DNA from: an uncultured Collinsella sp. | GTDB taxonomy: Bacteria; Actinomycetota; Coriobacteriia; Coriobacteriales; Coriobacteriaceae | Direction of reading: 5' to 3' | Assembly: GCA_934668875.1 (NCBI GenBank) | Contig: CAKUON010000002.1 | Span: 124,001-188,000 of the forward strand | Length of the DNA stretch: 64,000 nt | In this document: positions 50,882 through 60,134 of the stretch, piece after piece | Position numbering within the stretch: position 1 is the stretch's first letter | Layout: every line of letters begins with the position of its first letter | The notes under the pieces: model-generated | What the model saw: only the letters and a program-made list of their open reading frames with translations | Databases searched by the model: none | Told to the model about the DNA's origin: nothing | Program-made: the position numbers and the translations under genes

Positions 50882-52522
50882 TTACTCGCCTTCCTTCTCG
50901 TACATGGTCTTGCCGTCGATGACGGTCATGAGGCACTTGGCCTCGTGGATGGTGTGGGGATCGATGGACGTGATGTCGCGGTCCATGAGCACGAAGTCGG
51001 CTTCCTTGCCCACTTCGATGGAACCGATGCGCTTCTCGAGGAAGTTCTGATACGCACCATTGATGGTGCCGGCGCAGATCATGTCCTCGACGGATACACG
51101 CTGGTTCGGGTCGAGCACGGTCTCTTCCGAAGCGTCGCCGGGCGCGCAGCGAGTCACGCCGACCTCCAAGCCCTCCATGGGATCGGGGTTTGACACGGGG
51201 AAGTCGGTCGCCGAAGTGACGACCATGCCGCGGTCCCAGAACTTCTTGAGCGGATACTCGGACTCGGCACGCTCACCAAGCTGAGCGTGCTCCAGGGACT
51301 CATAGCACACGGGGTCCTTGAAGTGCCACGTAGGGTTGGCGCAAGCGATACCCTTGAGCGCGGCAAAACGATCGATGTCCTCGTCGCGCATGACCTGCAG
51401 GTGCGTAATGGTCGGGCGCCAGTCATCTTTCGGATCGGTTGCCTGGGCATACTCAAAACCGTCGAGCGCCATGGAGATGGCCGCGTCGCCGATAGCGTGC
51501 ACATGCACCTGGAAGCCCTTTTCCTTGGCATAGCGAACCATGGCGTTGTAATCGTCGGGCTCGCAGTTGGGAACGCCGCGGAAACCAGGCTTGTCGGTGT
51601 ACTCATCCAGCAGATAGGCCGTACCGGACTCGATAACGCCATCGAGCACGAACTTGATGTTGTTGCACTGATAGTGTTCGCCATGATAGGAATCGCGAAC
51701 CTTGGCGCAGCGATCGATCTTGTCGAGGCCCTCGTGCTCGGGCTTGCAATAGAAGCCGGAGGTTACCTTGAGCTTGAGCTTACCCTCGATGTCGAGTTCC
51801 TCGAGAGCAATTTGAGCATTGACCTCATCGCGAAGAATCGGCTCGTAAATATTGGTAATACCGACCGCAAGCAAGTCCTCCTGCAACGTAAGAATGGCGC
51901 TCTTGAACTCTTCGACCGTATAGGAACGAATCGCCTTGAAGACATCGTTCATGGCCCAGTCGCGCACAAGACCCGTAGGCTCCTGCGTCTCGGGATCCAA
52001 AACGATGGTTCCGGCCTCCTGGCTCACAAAGCCGCGACCGATGCCGGCCTTCTCGAGGCACTTGCTGTTGACCCAATAGGAGTGGCCATCGTAGGAACCG
52101 ATAAGCATCGGCACGTCCGGACACACTGCATCCAGCAGCTCCTTGGCCTGAATCTTGCCCTCGTTCTCGAACACGGCGTTGTCCCAACCCATGCCCTTAT
52201 AGAACTCGCGGCCGGGATGCTCTTCCACATATTTGCGGATGGTATCCACGTACTCGTCCACGGTCTCGAGACCCAAAATGTCAATCTCGTAGGCAAACTG
52301 GCCGGCACCAGACGAGAAATGCATATGAGCATCGCAGAAGCCCGGCATGAACATGCCGTCGCCCGCCTCGATCACCTTAGTGTCAGGACCGACGTACTCG
52401 TTCACCCCCGCCTCGTCGCCCACATAGACGAAAATGCCGTCCTTAATCGCTACCGCCTGAGCGGTAAACTCTGCGCGATTAGACGTGAACACCTTCCCCT
52501 TAAGTACGGTATCCGCTTGCAT
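50882..52522 (-). CDS. Metal-dependent amidohydrolase, YtcJ-like
   Basis: 546 residues, TIM-barrel amidohydrolase. Metal ligands: HxH in GFCDAHMHFSSG, a later His in VHVHAIGDAAIS, HLQVMRD, and Asp in SATDFPVSNPDP. Ends with the small beta domain GSIEVGKEADFVLMDRDIT. Members of this group hydrolyse N-acyl or formyl bonds; the substrate is unknown. GGAAAGGAG stands six bases before the ATG. First gene of an operon with the MATE pump. Confidence 0.85.
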   Translation of the reverse strand: MQADTVLKGKVFTSNRAEFTAQAVAIKDGIFVYVGDEAGVNEYVGPDTKVIEAGDGMFMPGFCDAHMHFSSGAGQFAYEIDILGLETVDEYVDTIRKYVEEHPGREFYKGMGWDNAVFENEGKIQAKELLDAVCPDVPMLIGSYDGHSYWVNSKCLEKAGIGRGFVSQEAGTIVLDPETQEPTGLVRDWAMNDVFKAIRSYTVEEFKSAILTLQEDLLAVGITNIYEPILRDEVNAQIALEELDIEGKLKLKVTSGFYCKPEHEGLDKIDRCAKVRDSYHGEHYQCNNIKFVLDGVIESGTAYLLDEYTDKPGFRGVPNCEPDDYNAMVRYAKEKGFQVHVHAIGDAAISMALDGFEYAQATDPKDDWRPTITHLQVMRDEDIDRFAALKGIACANPTWHFKDPVCYESLEHAQLGERAESEYPLKKFWDRGMVVTSATDFPVSNPDPMEGLEVGVTRCAPGDASEETVLDPNQRVSVEDMICAGTINGAYQNFLEKRIGSIEVGKEADFVLMDRDITSIDPHTIHEAKCLMTVIDGKTMYEKEGE

Positions 52523-52883
52523 CGCAAACTCCTTTCCTGTGACCCGCTTCTTAGTTCAAAACGGATTTCACAGGGAAGATTACGGTCGGAAAGGAGGTTT
52601 ATTCCATGCGCCAAACGGTCAATTTCACTCAACCTTAGTTGTACAAGCAGATTATTTTGGCAGGTAAAAAGCTCTATTTCATTCTTCGGTGCCATAACAC
52701 CACGTCCCGTTCGCGCGAGGAGAACGACCGCTCACGGCTCGCATAGGATACGCTTTAGCGCTCTTATACCCCTAGGGTTTACCCTCCGTCTATCCATTGT
52801 CGATAGTCGTATTGGGCCCATGGCGCCCCTCGGCGGCGCCCAGTGCCCAAACGGCAAGTCCGTGCCTGCCGCCGCGAGGCCGC
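52523..52883. other. Intergenic region upstream of the amidohydrolase operon
   Basis: About 360 bases, presumably the operon promoter. It contains AT-rich patches and CCCTAGGGTTTACCCTCCG. On the plus strand AAAGGAGG precedes a ten-codon reading (52606-52638) with no gene behind it. Near 52815-52865 short GC-rich repeats (GGGCCCATGGCGCC, GGCGGCGCCCAGTGCCC) can pair and may end the leftward ECF operon. No gene recognised. Confidence 0.4.
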
Positions 52884-54527
52884 CTACGCCCTATAGAACA
52901 CGTTATCGGCAAAGAAATCGGCCGGGGGCTCCATGCACGCGATCTCGCCGTCGAACATCATGGCGATGTCGTCGGCGACCTGCTCCGCGAAATCTAGGTC
53001 GTGCGTGGCCATGACGACGGTGCCGCCCGCCTGCGCGTGGCCACGCAGTGCGTGAGCGATAATGCGGCGGCTGGCCAGGTCCAGGCCCTTGGTGGGCTCA
53101 TCGAGCAGCAGCAGCTCGGGACCGATCAACAGCAGTTTTGTCAACGCAAGCAGCTGGCGTTGACCGCCCGAAAGGTCATACGGATGACGCGCCTCCAAGC
53201 CCGCCAGCCCCAGGCGCGCCGCCTGCTCCTGCGCTGTGGCCTCGTCGTATCCGCAGGTCGAAGCCCATTCCATCAGCTCGTCGCGCACCGTCTCGGCGAC
53301 CAGCAACGCCTTGGGGTTCTGCGGCAGTAGCGCCGCCGAAGCCGCCCCACGCACCATGCGGCCGCGCTGCAGCTTAGCCGTCTTGGCCAACACCGAGAGC
53401 ATCGTCGACTTGCCGCAACCGTTTCCGCCCACAATCGCGTGTACCGCGCCGGCCGAAAACGTCACGTCGAGTCCGCGCAGCACCCAACCGGACGCACGGT
53501 CGTAGCGAAACCAGCCTTCCGACAGGGTGGTAGCCGACCCGCCGTGCATTTTTTGGAGTATTCTGCTTCCATCCGTGCGCGGGAAGGCTTCCTGGCTGTT
53601 CTCTAGCGACGTTTGAGCCACAAATTCGGACGATTTGTCCATTTTCCGGGTTTTTTTCGCACCCGATACGTCCTCAGACGGCTCCAGAGAGCCCAAATTG
53701 CCCTCGCGCCTGCAGAATACTCCGTTTTTTGCACATCGGGTGGCACCCCACCCCAACACGCCATCGGAAAACAGCGATTCTCGGCGTCCCAAAGAAGCCA
53801 TATCTGCCACCTCGAGCACGCGACCGCCCTCGATCCGATACGCGCACGTCGCATATTCGAGCATCGGACGCGGCTGGTGCGTTGCCACGACCACCGTACA
53901 GCCCAACTCGCGGTTCACGCGAAACAGCGCGTGCAGAAAGTTCTTCTCGGCAACAGGGTCAAGCTGAGACGTGGGTTCGTCGAGCAACAACACGCGCGGG
54001 CGCAGCGCTAGAACGGCCGCCAGCGACAGCAGCTGCTTGCGACCGCCCGAAAGCGTGTCGGTATCGCGGTGAAGCCAATCCTCCAACCCAAAGAAATAGC
54101 TGGTCTCGGCAACACGGCGGCGCATCTCGTCGCGCGCTAGCCCCAAGTTTTCTAGGCCAAACGCCATCTCGTGCCACACGGTCTCGCACACGATCTGGTT
54201 CTCGGGATCCTGGAACACATAGCCCACGCGCTCCGCAGACGCTCGGACATCCATGCCGGCAACGCTCTCGCCCAGCACGCGCAGCTCGCCGGCGAGCTCG
54301 CCCGTCGGCGCAATCTCGGGCTTGAGCAGCGAGAGCAGCGTCGACTTGCCCGACCCGGTACCGCCAACAAGCAGCGCAAACGCACCTTGGGGAACAGACC
54401 AGTCAAGCCCTTCGAGCACCGTTGTCTCGGCACCGGGATAGGCAAAACTCAGGCCTCGCACCTCAATCGCCGGCATATCCGAGCCGCATGCCACACCCGA
54501 CACCGAACCCCTATCAAACCGAGCCAT
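52884..54527 (-). CDS. Fused double ATPase of an ECF transporter (EcfA1-EcfA2)
   Basis: 547 residues holding two complete ABC ATPase domains. Domain 1: Walker A GGTGSGKST, Q-loop region FQDPENQIV (the ECF-type sequence), signature LSGGRKQ, Walker B VLLLDEPTSQLD, His in VATHQPR. Domain 2: GGNGCGKST, LLPQNPKALL, LSGGQRQ, LLLLDEPTKGLD, MATHDLD. The linker (~266-328) is encoded by a 189-bp palindrome-bounded insertion in frame. Most ECF systems use two separate genes. Its start overlaps the T-component stop (TGATG region). Confidence 0.9.
   Translation of the reverse strand: MARFDRGSVSGVACGSDMPAIEVRGLSFAYPGAETTVLEGLDWSVPQGAFALLVGGTGSGKSTLLSLLKPEIAPTGELAGELRVLGESVAGMDVRASAERVGYVFQDPENQIVCETVWHEMAFGLENLGLARDEMRRRVAETSYFFGLEDWLHRDTDTLSGGRKQLLSLAAVLALRPRVLLLDEPTSQLDPVAEKNFLHALFRVNRELGCTVVVATHQPRPMLEYATCAYRIEGGRVLEVADMASLGRRESLFSDGVLGWGATRCAKNGVFCRREGNLGSLEPSEDVSGAKKTRKMDKSSEFVAQTSLENSQEAFPRTDGSRILQKMHGGSATTLSEGWFRYDRASGWVLRGLDVTFSAGAVHAIVGGNGCGKSTMLSVLAKTAKLQRGRMVRGAASAALLPQNPKALLVAETVRDELMEWASTCGYDEATAQEQAARLGLAGLEARHPYDLSGGQRQLLALTKLLLIGPELLLLDEPTKGLDLASRRIIAHALRGHAQAGGTVVMATHDLDFAEQVADDIAMMFDGEIACMEPPADFFADNVFYRA
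53545..53733. repeat. 189-bp palindromic element inserted in frame in the ECF ATPase gene
   Basis: Inverted arms GGAGTATTCTGC (53555-53566) and GCAGAATACTCC (53712-53723), with outer TGCA on both sides separated by T- and A/C-rich hexamers. The 189-bp span equals 63 codons and encodes a charged, low-complexity linker between the two ATPase domains. Confidence 0.6.
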
Positions 54528-55405
54528 CAGCCAAACCTCTTCTCGTCAATCGCGCACAGCACGCAGGGCAGCGCCATCCAAGCGGCGTATACAACATAGC
54601 CTGGCCACGGCGCCGGCACCGAGAGCTGCGGGTAAAACGAATACTGCGTCGTGGCGGTCCACGCCACCGCCACGGCAACCGCGCCAAACAACGCCAGCCC
54701 CACCAGTGCAACAACATCGCTGCGTCCCAGCCGATACCGCGCATACGTCGTACGACGAGGCACGGCGCCCCATCCGCGCGAGCGCATAGCGTCTGCACGC
54801 TCAAGCGAATCTTCCATACCCCAGCCCATCAGCACGCTCGACGCCCGCAAGCGCGAGCGCACAGGGTCGGCAGGCGCGCGCCCCGGCACATCAATCGCAT
54901 CCTGCACCGCCAACACGCTGCGGCCGCGGCGCAAAAACTGCGGAATCAGCCGCATGCACATCGAAATCATGAGCGCGATTACCGGCGCGGCGTTACCCAG
55001 CAGCGCAAGCACCTTGTCGTATTCGAGCATCGACGCCGCGGCCTCAAACCACAGCACGCTCGCCACAAACAGCCCGCCCATGCACAGGCCGTACACCAAA
55101 CTCTCCAGATACACCGCGCGCATGCCAATGCGGAACAGCTCCGTCGAGCCCGAGGCGCTAAACAGCGGGTTGACCAGCGCGATAATCAAAATCACCGGCA
55201 GCTGCCAGCGCAGTGCGCCCAGCGTACGGACAGCCCCGCGCGTCGCAAACCCATACGCCAACCCGCCCGCGAGCGACAGCGCGATCAACACCGGCTGCAT
55301 CGAGAACATGGTGAGCCCCAGCGTCAGCACCATATAGAGTGCCGGCACCGCCGGATGCGACATCGAGAATGCCGCCATGGGCTCGGCGCCCGAATCCTCT
55401 CGCAT
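54527..55405 (-). CDS. ECF transporter T component (EcfT)
   Basis: About 292 residues, five to six membrane helices and the cytoplasmic coupling helices with the ARG motif-like segments DAMRSRGWG and ERADAMRSRG, plus SMCMRLIPQFLRRG and ALVNPLFSASG. It links S components to the ATPase. The start is uncertain: ATG at 55405 or GTG at 55414, the latter better spaced from GGGGG. It is divergent from glmU, with no S component adjacent, so this looks like a shared group II module. Confidence 0.85.
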   Translation of the reverse strand: MREDSGAEPMAAFSMSHPAVPALYMVLTLGLTMFSMQPVLIALSLAGGLAYGFATRGAVRTLGALRWQLPVILIIALVNPLFSASGSTELFRIGMRAVYLESLVYGLCMGGLFVASVLWFEAAASMLEYDKVLALLGNAAPVIALMISMCMRLIPQFLRRGRSVLAVQDAIDVPGRAPADPVRSRLRASSVLMGWGMEDSLERADAMRSRGWGAVPRRTTYARYRLGRSDVVALVGLALFGAVAVAVAWTATTQYSFYPQLSVPAPWPGYVVYAAWMALPCVLCAIDEKRFG

Positions 55406-55613
55406 GTTGTCCACGGGCACCCCCGTTCTCTCGCTCAAACGCCAACGCCACGGCGCCGTCAACGCCATACACAAGCAGCGCAAACGCCACGCCGGCAGCA
55501 CAGGCCTCGGTCACCGCGCACCAATCGTTACGCGCTCATCATATGCCTGCGGTATCATATTGCGCCGTGTATCGTTTCCAAACACACGTCTCTATAACGT
55601 AACAGGAGATCAC

Positions 55614-57026
55614 ATGGACGCAACCGCAATTATCCTCGCTGCCGGCGAGGGCACCCGCATGAAGTCGAACCACTGCAAGGTTTCGCACAAGATCCTGGGC
55701 AAGCCCATGGTTCAGTGGATCGTCGACGCCACCATCAAGGCCGGCTGCAGCCGCGTCGTGGTCGTCATCGGCAGCCACGCCGACGAGATGCGCGCCCTTA
55801 TCGACGGCGCCTACGCCAACAGCGCCACCAAGGTCGAGTGCGTCGAGCAGACCGAGCGCCTGGGCACCGGCCACGCCGTAAAGGTCGCGCTCGAGGCCTG
55901 CGGCATCGCCGATGGTCCCGTCGTCGTGCTCAACGGCGATCTGCCGCTCATCACCGCCGACACCGTCGCCAAGTTCGCGCAGACCGTCGCCACCGGCGAG
56001 CTCGCTTGCACCGTCATGACCATGACCCCGCCCGACCCCTTTGGCTACGGCCGCATCAAGCTGGGTGCCGACGGCCAGATCGAGCGCATCATCGAGCAGA
56101 AGGACTGCACGCCCGAGCAGGCCGCCACGCTGCTGGAGTGCAACGCCGGCTGCTACGCCTTCGACGGCGCGCAGCTCGCTGCCCACATTAACGAGATCGG
56201 CAACGACAACGCGCAGTCCGAGTACTACCTGCCCGACATGCTCGAGATCCTCAAAGGCCACGGCCAGGCGGTCTCCATCTTCCACTGCGACGACTACCGC
56301 GACGGCCTGGGCGTCAACAGCCGCATCCAGCTCGCCCAGCTCACCGCTATCGCGCGCGACCGCATCAACGAGCACTGGATGGCCGAGGGCGTCACCTTCA
56401 TCGATCCCACGCAGGCCTGGATTGGCCCTGACGCCACCATTGGCCGCGACACCATCGTGTGGCCGCAGACGCACCTGATCGGCCACGTCACCGTGGGCGA
56501 GGAGTGCCAGCTCGGCCCCAACAGCCGCCTCACCGACACCACCGTCGGCAGCGGCTGCGTCATCGATGAGACCATCGCCATCGAGGCCGTCATCGAGAAC
56601 GGCGTCGACTGCGGCCCGCGCGCCTACCTGCGCCCGGGCACCCACATGCTCGACGGCTCCAAGGCCGGCACGCACGTGGAGATCAAGAAGTCCACGATCG
56701 GCGAGGGCTCCAAGGTGCCGCACCTGTCCTACATCGGCGACACCACCATGGGCTCTGGCGTCAACGTGGGCGCGGGCTCCATCACCTGCAACTACGATGG
56801 CGTGCACAAGCACAAGACCGTTATTGGCAACGACGCCTTCATCGGTTCCGACACCATGATGGTCGCGCCCGCCCAGATCGGCGACGGCGCGCTCGTGGCA
56901 GCCGGCTCCGTCATCACCGAGCCGGTACCCGCCGACGCGCTCGGCCTGGGCCGTGCCCGTCAGGTAAATATTGAGGGCTGGGCCGCCGATTATCGCCGCC
57001 GTCTGCACGAGGATGACGAGGTATAA
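55614..57026 (+). CDS. glmU: Bifunctional UDP-GlcNAc pyrophosphorylase / glucosamine-1-P acetyltransferase
   Basis: 470 residues, full length. The N-terminal uridyltransferase has AAGEGTRMKSNHCKVSHKI (the usual GxGTRMxS) and LNGDLPLI; the C-terminal left-handed beta-helix has hexapeptide repeats with KKSTIGEGSKVPHLSYIGD and NYDG. It makes UDP-N-acetylglucosamine for the cell wall. AACAGGAG is 8 bases before the ATG. It is followed by its own terminator. Confidence 0.95.
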   Translation: MDATAIILAAGEGTRMKSNHCKVSHKILGKPMVQWIVDATIKAGCSRVVVVIGSHADEMRALIDGAYANSATKVECVEQTERLGTGHAVKVALEACGIADGPVVVLNGDLPLITADTVAKFAQTVATGELACTVMTMTPPDPFGYGRIKLGADGQIERIIEQKDCTPEQAATLLECNAGCYAFDGAQLAAHINEIGNDNAQSEYYLPDMLEILKGHGQAVSIFHCDDYRDGLGVNSRIQLAQLTAIARDRINEHWMAEGVTFIDPTQAWIGPDATIGRDTIVWPQTHLIGHVTVGEECQLGPNSRLTDTTVGSGCVIDETIAIEAVIENGVDCGPRAYLRPGTHMLDGSKAGTHVEIKKSTIGEGSKVPHLSYIGDTTMGSGVNVGAGSITCNYDGVHKHKTVIGNDAFIGSDTMMVAPAQIGDGALVAAGSVITEPVPADALGLGRARQVNIEGWAADYRRRLHEDDEV

Positions 57027-57041
57027 CGTTTTACCAAGCGC

Positions 57042-57075
57042 AAAAGGAGCTGTTCCATGGGAGCGGCTCCTTTTT
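57042..57075 (+). terminator. Terminator of glmU
   Basis: AAAAGGAGC pairs with GGCTCCTTTT, followed by TATATG, 16 bases after the stop codon. Confidence 0.8.
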
Positions 57076-57216
57076 ATATGCTGACCTGCGCGACCGGATG
57101 AGTGGTCGGTTCGTGTCCGTTGACGGTAAAGACGTTATCAAGACTCGATAAATCCCTCCGCGCGGTTACAATGCAACAAGGCATCTATATGGCATTCGAC
57201 ATAAAGGAGAAGGGTA

Positions 57217-58203
57217 ATGCCGATTAATGATCCCGAGAAGTCGGAGAATATGCGCAAGTCCATCCGCGTGTATTCCGGTTCCTCCAACCGTCCCCTCGCT
57301 CAGAAGATCGCTGAGTACCTTGGGGTCGAGCTTTCGGGCCTTACGCTAAAGCAGTTCGCCAACGGTGAGATTTACGCCCGCTACGACGAGACCGTCCGCG
57401 GCGCCGACGTCTTCCTGATTCAGTCCGTGGCCGGCGGCAACGTCAACGACATGCTCATGGAGCTGCTCATCGCCACCGACGCTGCCAAGCGCGCATCCGC
57501 CCGCTCCATCACCGCCGTTATCACCCACTACGGCTATGCCCGCCAGGACCGCAAGGCCGGCCCGCGCGAGCCCATCACCGCCCGCCTCGTCGCCAACCTG
57601 CTCGAGCGCGCCGGCGTCAACCGCATCATCACCCTCGACCTGCACCAGGGTCAGATCCAGGGCTTCTTCGATATCCCGGTTAACCACCTGTCCGCACTGC
57701 CGCTGTTTGGCCAGTACTACAACGACATGCACTTCGACACCGAGAACCTGGTTGTCGTGTCCCCCGACGTGGGCCGTGCCAAGGCCGCCAAGAAGCTGTC
57801 CGACATGCTTGGCTGCGACCTGGCCATTGCCCACAAGGGCCGTCCGCGCCACAACGCCGCCGAGGTCATGGGCATCATCGGTGACATCAAGGGCAAGACC
57901 TGCATCATCAACGACGACATGATCGACACCGCTGGCACCCTGTGCGCCAACGTCAAGGAGCTCAAAGCCATGGGCGCCGGCGACATCTACGTGTGCGCCA
58001 CCCACGGCATCTTCTCCGGCCCGGCTATCGAGCGCCTCAACGACGCCCCCATCGTCGAGTGCGTCGTCACCGACGCCATTCCCGTCGAGGTCGGCGGCAA
58101 GATCAAGACCATCTCGGTCGCCGAGGAGTTCGCTCAGGCCATCTCCGCCGTTTACCACGAGGAGCCCGTCTCCACGCTCGTCGGCGGCGACTTCGCGCTG
58201 TAG
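57217..58203 (+). CDS. prs: Ribose-phosphate pyrophosphokinase
   Basis: 328 residues. Makes PRPP from ribose-5-phosphate and ATP for nucleotide, His and Trp synthesis. Motifs: RVYSGSSNRPLAQKIAEYLG, FANGEIYARYDETVRG, YGYARQDRKAGPREPI, DLHQGQIQGFF, SPDVGRAKAAKKL, and the PRPP loop INDDMIDTAGT. AAGGAGAAGGG precedes the ATG. Often paired with glmU, as here. Confidence 0.95.
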   Translation: MPINDPEKSENMRKSIRVYSGSSNRPLAQKIAEYLGVELSGLTLKQFANGEIYARYDETVRGADVFLIQSVAGGNVNDMLMELLIATDAAKRASARSITAVITHYGYARQDRKAGPREPITARLVANLLERAGVNRIITLDLHQGQIQGFFDIPVNHLSALPLFGQYYNDMHFDTENLVVVSPDVGRAKAAKKLSDMLGCDLAIAHKGRPRHNAAEVMGIIGDIKGKTCIINDDMIDTAGTLCANVKELKAMGAGDIYVCATHGIFSGPAIERLNDAPIVECVVTDAIPVEVGGKIKTISVAEEFAQAISAVYHEEPVSTLVGGDFAL

Positions 58204-58236
58204 TCTACTGCGCATCGCATCATCTTCGATGTTTTT

Positions 58237-58267
58237 AAAGGGTCGGAAGCACGCTTCCGACCCTTTT
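58237..58267 (+). terminator. Terminator of prs
   Basis: A perfect 13-bp stem AAAGGGTCGGAAG / CTTCCGACCCTTT with a 4-base loop and T-run. Confidence 0.92.
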
Positions 58268-58288
58268 TCTATTCCTCGTCAACCTGCC

Positions 58289-58493
58289 CTGGACAGTTAG
58301 TTCAGATACGTATTTATTTAAATCCCCAAAGGGCCGTTCGGAGCTTTCTGAGCTCCCCGGCGGACGCTATGCCGCCCAAAACTCATCGTTTTCGAGCATT
58401 ACCGCTGCACATTTACCCTCAAATCATCCTTGGAAGCCCTTAGAAACGCCTCGAACGCGCGATGCCTTATACGTATCTGAACTAACTGTCCAG
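58289..58493. repeat. Family D inverted-repeat element, copy 1
   Basis: Terminal inverted repeats beginning CTGGACAGTTAGTTCAGATA and running ~25 bp bound a 203-bp unit. The interior has no strong coding and contains CCGGCGG/CCGCC pairings. The same termini recur at 59816-60020 with an unrelated interior. Confidence 0.75.
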
Positions 58494-58655
58494 CAGTTGT
58501 CGTCAACCCTCGCGGAAGAGCTCGATTTCCCGCAATCCCCTCAACCAATTCCTCCGACTTCATAACACTCAGCCGTTCATGGCACACAACACCCCACTGA
58601 GCGAAAAGAACGACGCGGCGACCGCGTTTCGCCAACGGCTTAGTACCTTGTAGTT

Positions 58656-59783
58656 ATGACGACCGTGATTTCACATCTCTCCGCCCTCCGCGCGATTCGC
58701 CGCGCACGACGGGCTTACTCTGCGCTTCCGTGGGACTCCATCGACGTCGGACAGCAATCACAAGCTCTGGCTGGCTGCATCCCCAATAATGACGCCATAG
58801 ACTTTGACGCGCTTTCGATGCTCGATGCCTGGAATGAAGACGATTCCGAACTGCTCGATCTTCTCGTTTCAAACGAAGACAACAGACGTCCCGACAAGCG
58901 ACTTCTTCAGCATATTCTCTCTGCCCCGCTTCCCGAAGGGGCGATTATGCACATCGAGGCTGACATCTATGCCACATCCCCTGCCATGACGGCCCTGCTG
59001 TGTTCCAAAAATGAATCGGTTACCAAAACCTTAATGCTTCTCATGGAGCTGCTCGGAACGTATTCTCTTCCGCCCGAGGCAACCTACCCCATCGCCTATG
59101 ACGACATCTGGCCCAAGGCCGACACCTTCGAAGCGACGAACGATCTCGATTGCCGGAGCGACCAGTCGGTGGCCGAGCAGCAAAATGAAACCCGCTACGA
59201 ACAGGCGCACTACAAATGCGAGCCAGCCACGACCATCGAGGAGCTCGAGGCGATCGCACGGTTCGCAAAAAGCAGCTCATATACCTCGTTTCGCACAGCC
59301 GTCAAACTTGCCCGACCCGGATCTGCATCCCCAGCCGAATCCCTAATGTTTGCTGTTCTCGGAGCGCCCATGCGCTTTGGCGGATTCGGGTGTTGCAGCC
59401 TGCCCATGGGCGGCCTGCTACTCAACTATCGAGTCGACTTCGACACCCTTGCGGTCAACATGTCCTCGGGCATCCCCTACGCCATCTGCGACTTATATTG
59501 CCCGGCAGCCGGTGTCGACAACGAATACAACGGAATTGGGCATGAGCTTCAAAACGCTCGCATCCACGATGGCAATCGAAATAATGGCCTCAAGGCAATG
59601 GGCATCCACGTCCTGGTTATCAATCGCGACCAGATGAAAGACCTTGTTGCACTCGAAGCCTTCGCCCAAACGATGCATCGACTCGCGGGAGTCCGATTCC
59701 GTTACCGTATCAAGGGCTATCGCAAGCGTCAGGCCGCTTGGCTCAACGCTCTGCGGGCCGGAATCGGCCTTGCGCCGGTCTAA
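58656..59783 (+). CDS. Orphan protein with a C-terminal nuclease-like (DUF559/Vsr-like) domain
   Basis: 375 residues. The C-terminal ~130 residues carry ICDLYCPAAGVDNEYNG, then GHELQNARIHDGNRNNGLKA and MGIHVLVINRDQM. This resembles the D...E-x-x...R-x-x-x-L pattern of DUF559/Vsr-like PD-(D/E)XK nucleases, with the D in DLY and E in NEY as candidate acids; the usual Lys is not evident. The N-terminal ~230 residues match nothing I recognise and have no HTH. Codon third positions are noticeably less GC-biased than neighbours. The gene stands alone between two family D elements and has no good ribosome binding site. Confidence 0.5.
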   Translation: MTTVISHLSALRAIRRARRAYSALPWDSIDVGQQSQALAGCIPNNDAIDFDALSMLDAWNEDDSELLDLLVSNEDNRRPDKRLLQHILSAPLPEGAIMHIEADIYATSPAMTALLCSKNESVTKTLMLLMELLGTYSLPPEATYPIAYDDIWPKADTFEATNDLDCRSDQSVAEQQNETRYEQAHYKCEPATTIEELEAIARFAKSSSYTSFRTAVKLARPGSASPAESLMFAVLGAPMRFGGFGCCSLPMGGLLLNYRVDFDTLAVNMSSGIPYAICDLYCPAAGVDNEYNGIGHELQNARIHDGNRNNGLKAMGIHVLVINRDQMKDLVALEAFAQTMHRLAGVRFRYRIKGYRKRQAAWLNALRAGIGLAPV

Positions 59784-59815
59784 ACGGCGAATCGCCCGTG
59801 CGCCGTCGAGCAGGG

Positions 59816-60021
59816 CTGGACAGTTAGTTCAGATACGTATAAATAGACATACTGAATTAGGCTATTTTGCAGTCATCTCTATACCGTTCGTCCTATTTGA
59901 AGGCCGGGTAGACTTCAAAACAGCGTCATATGGACTAACTGGAGCACCAATACAGCGCCGCGGCATCGAATTAGGCAATCCGGTGGCCCAAGCTTTATAC
60001 GTATCTGAACTAACTGTCCAC
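59816..60021. repeat. Family D inverted-repeat element, copy 2
   Basis: The same ~25-bp termini as copy 1 bound a 204-bp unit. The interior (TAGACATACTGAATTAGGC onward) shares no obvious sequence with copy 1. No target-site duplication is apparent. Confidence 0.75.
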
Positions 60022-60134
60022 CTCGGCTTTCGACGGCCGCCCAAACGCACCCAAATAACCTCAATTGCCCACCATTTGACAGCAGCAACAGGGTCGCTCA
60101 CCATAGCAGGCGACAAATCGACGAAAGGACAAAC

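Noticed and set aside
52606..52638. Ten-codon leader peptide on the plus strand with strong AAAGGAGG
   Set aside because: No rightward gene follows; the neighbouring genes are leftward, so the Shine-Dalgarno match is probably chance.
58399..58635. 78-residue minus-strand protein starting in the gap and ending in the first family D element
   Set aside because: Part of its sequence is just the translated terminal repeat, there is no ribosome binding site, and nothing supports expression.
58289..60021. Complete insertion sequence with the nuclease-like protein as transposase
   Set aside because: Each repeat unit has its own pair of ends, the protein lacks a DDE or HUH motif, and no target-site duplication is visible.
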